Positions 63,301-64,000 of a stretch of DNA of 64,000 nucleotides are shown piece by piece. Position 1 is the first letter of the stretch, and each line of letters starts with the position of its first letter. Below the pieces are notes generated by a model, which ran no database searches, was not told where the DNA came from, and worked only from the letters and a program-made list of their open reading frames with translations. Source of the stretch: Theristus sp. LFF4_11. Its lineage: Eukaryota; Nematoda; Chromadorea; Monhysterida; Xyalidae. The stretch is taken from contig JASANC010004626.1 of the NCBI GenBank assembly GCA_030248135.1, forward strand, positions 62,001 to 126,000, given 5' to 3'. Both the position numbers and the translations under genes were made by a program.

Positions 63301-64000
63301 GGCGTACGCATTGCGGACAGTCACGGCTGCATCATGGCTGACGAGATGGGCCTCGGCAAAACACTGCAGTGCATCGCGCTCATCTGGACCATGCTCGTTA
63401 GATCAAACTGATTGACGCCGTCAAGTTGCTTCGTGCTTGATCAACCGATGTCACAGATGGCATTTGAATCTTTACTGAGTTCTAAATATCGCATTTAAAA
63501 ATATGTTCAGGTTTTTACAACGACTTGCGTCAAAACTGTCTCTGTTTTTTTTCATTGGTTTCAGAGACAAGGCCCGGATGCAACGCCACTTATCGACAAG
63601 GCAATTGTGGTCTGTCCAAGCAGTCTCGTTAAGGTTGGCAGATTGAACTAAATTGATAAAATGAAATGAAACTTGACTCGTATCGAATGGTCGGTGTTCA
63701 CAGAATTGGGACAAAGAGATCTGCAAATGGCTGCACAACCGGCTGAATCCGTTGCCGGTGGACGGCGGCAAAAAGGAGGAGATCGATCAGAGGCTTGGTC
63801 GCAATGATTGATTTTTTTTCGAATTCAAATGCAGATTCAATGAAGAGTAGCGATGGTTTTTTTGTTTTCAGGCGCATTCATGCAGCAGCACGGACGTCGC
63901 CACCCGACGCCAGTGTTGATCATCTCTTACGAGACGTTCCGGCTGCACGCGCACATGCTCAACAAATCAAAAGTCGGACTGGTCATTTGCGATGAGGTGC
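60362..64000 (+). CDS. rad54: RAD54 DNA translocase, N-terminal third (runs off the window)
   Basis: Exons 60362-60364 (ATG only), 60467-60490, 62297-62429, 62793-62928, 63087-63170, 63285-63396, 63565-63633, 63704-63797, 63872-63996; phases agree, 260 residues so far of an expected 700-750. RAD54 is a SWI2/SNF2 ATPase that works with RAD51 in homologous recombination. Seen: N-terminus M-RRSLAPSQ, the conserved RAD54 start; [55 protein letters not shown]; Walker A DEMGLGKT (Lys152); [11 protein letters not shown] (motif Ia region); LIISYETFR; and at the edge VGLVICDE, the start of the Walker B DE-H box, cut by a donor GAG|GTGC. Intron 2 is 1.8 kb. Confidence 0.95.
60491..62296 (+). other. RAD54 intron 2
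   Basis: No exon or RNA gene seen. Short repeats of GTGGCAAAGTTG near 61050-61165. A MITE of the ACTCAATGCGC family near 62085-62262 (TTTCATGCTTGACGCGG, GCAAACGCATTGAGT). Confidence 0.45.
62085..62262. mobile_element. MITE, ACTCAATGCGC family (RAD54 intron 2)
   Basis: Contains GTTTCATGCTTGACGCGG and ends CAAACGCATTGAGT, matching the copies at 14095 and 1161. Confidence 0.45.

Overview
This 64 kb window is nuclear DNA from an animal. Every recognisable gene is split by spliceosomal introns, mostly 60 to 500 bp, with almost invariant pyrimidine-tract/CAG acceptors of the TTTCAG type. The gene content is metazoan: a GFI1/PAG-3-type zinc finger, EndoU, SEC22, glutathione reductase, the NALCN-channel assembly factor NALF/NLF-1, mitochondrial ACSF2, SNAPC1 and RAD54. 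A true glutathione reductase argues against flatworms, which have fused it to thioredoxin reductase, and against insects, which lack it. The acceptors and an NLF-1 protein fit a nematode-like or other small ecdysozoan genome. I cannot name the species.

Layout. 1-409 (+) last exon of a GFI1/PAG-3-like zinc-finger gene. 510-3531 (-) an EndoU endoribonuclease, converging tail to tail. 3.6-8.5 kb is repetitive and holds a 2.35 kb Foldback-like element with a 9 bp target duplication. 8755-10036 (+) complete SEC22 (5 exons, 215 aa). 11200-16046 (+) complete glutathione reductase (12 exons, 464 aa). 17.2-18.2 kb (-) a probable small one-pass membrane protein. 18.6-24.7 kb is GT/CA-rich, mostly upstream of or inside intron 1 of NALF (+, 20836-26677, 497 aa). 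27.4-30.1 kb is a long inverted-repeat element whose core carries the membrane-anchor end of a glycoprotein-like gene. 32877-38210 (-) complete ACSF2 (16 exons, 611 aa). 39-43 kb is transposons, a SINE and C-rich arrays. 43469-47211 (+) SNAPC1-like with a polyglutamine tail. 47698-48971 (+) an unrecognised 161 aa membrane protein. 50.2-51.7 kb a frameshifted hAT transposon with a perfect 8 bp target duplication. 52651-59278 (+) a 16-exon, about 1116 aa acidic Ser/Thr-rich, probably nuclear protein with a CENP-C-box-like motif. 60362-64000 (+) the first third of RAD54, cut by the window end.

The genes are ordinary, separately transcribed housekeeping or neuronal genes; I see no operon or gene cluster acting together. 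The exon models rest on phase-consistent GT-AG joins. For SEC22, GSR and ACSF2 the joined lengths (215, 464, 611 aa) match the usual family lengths, which supports the models strongly. The accessory interest lies in the dense variety of inverted-repeat transposons, many sitting in introns, and in the two proteins I could not identify.
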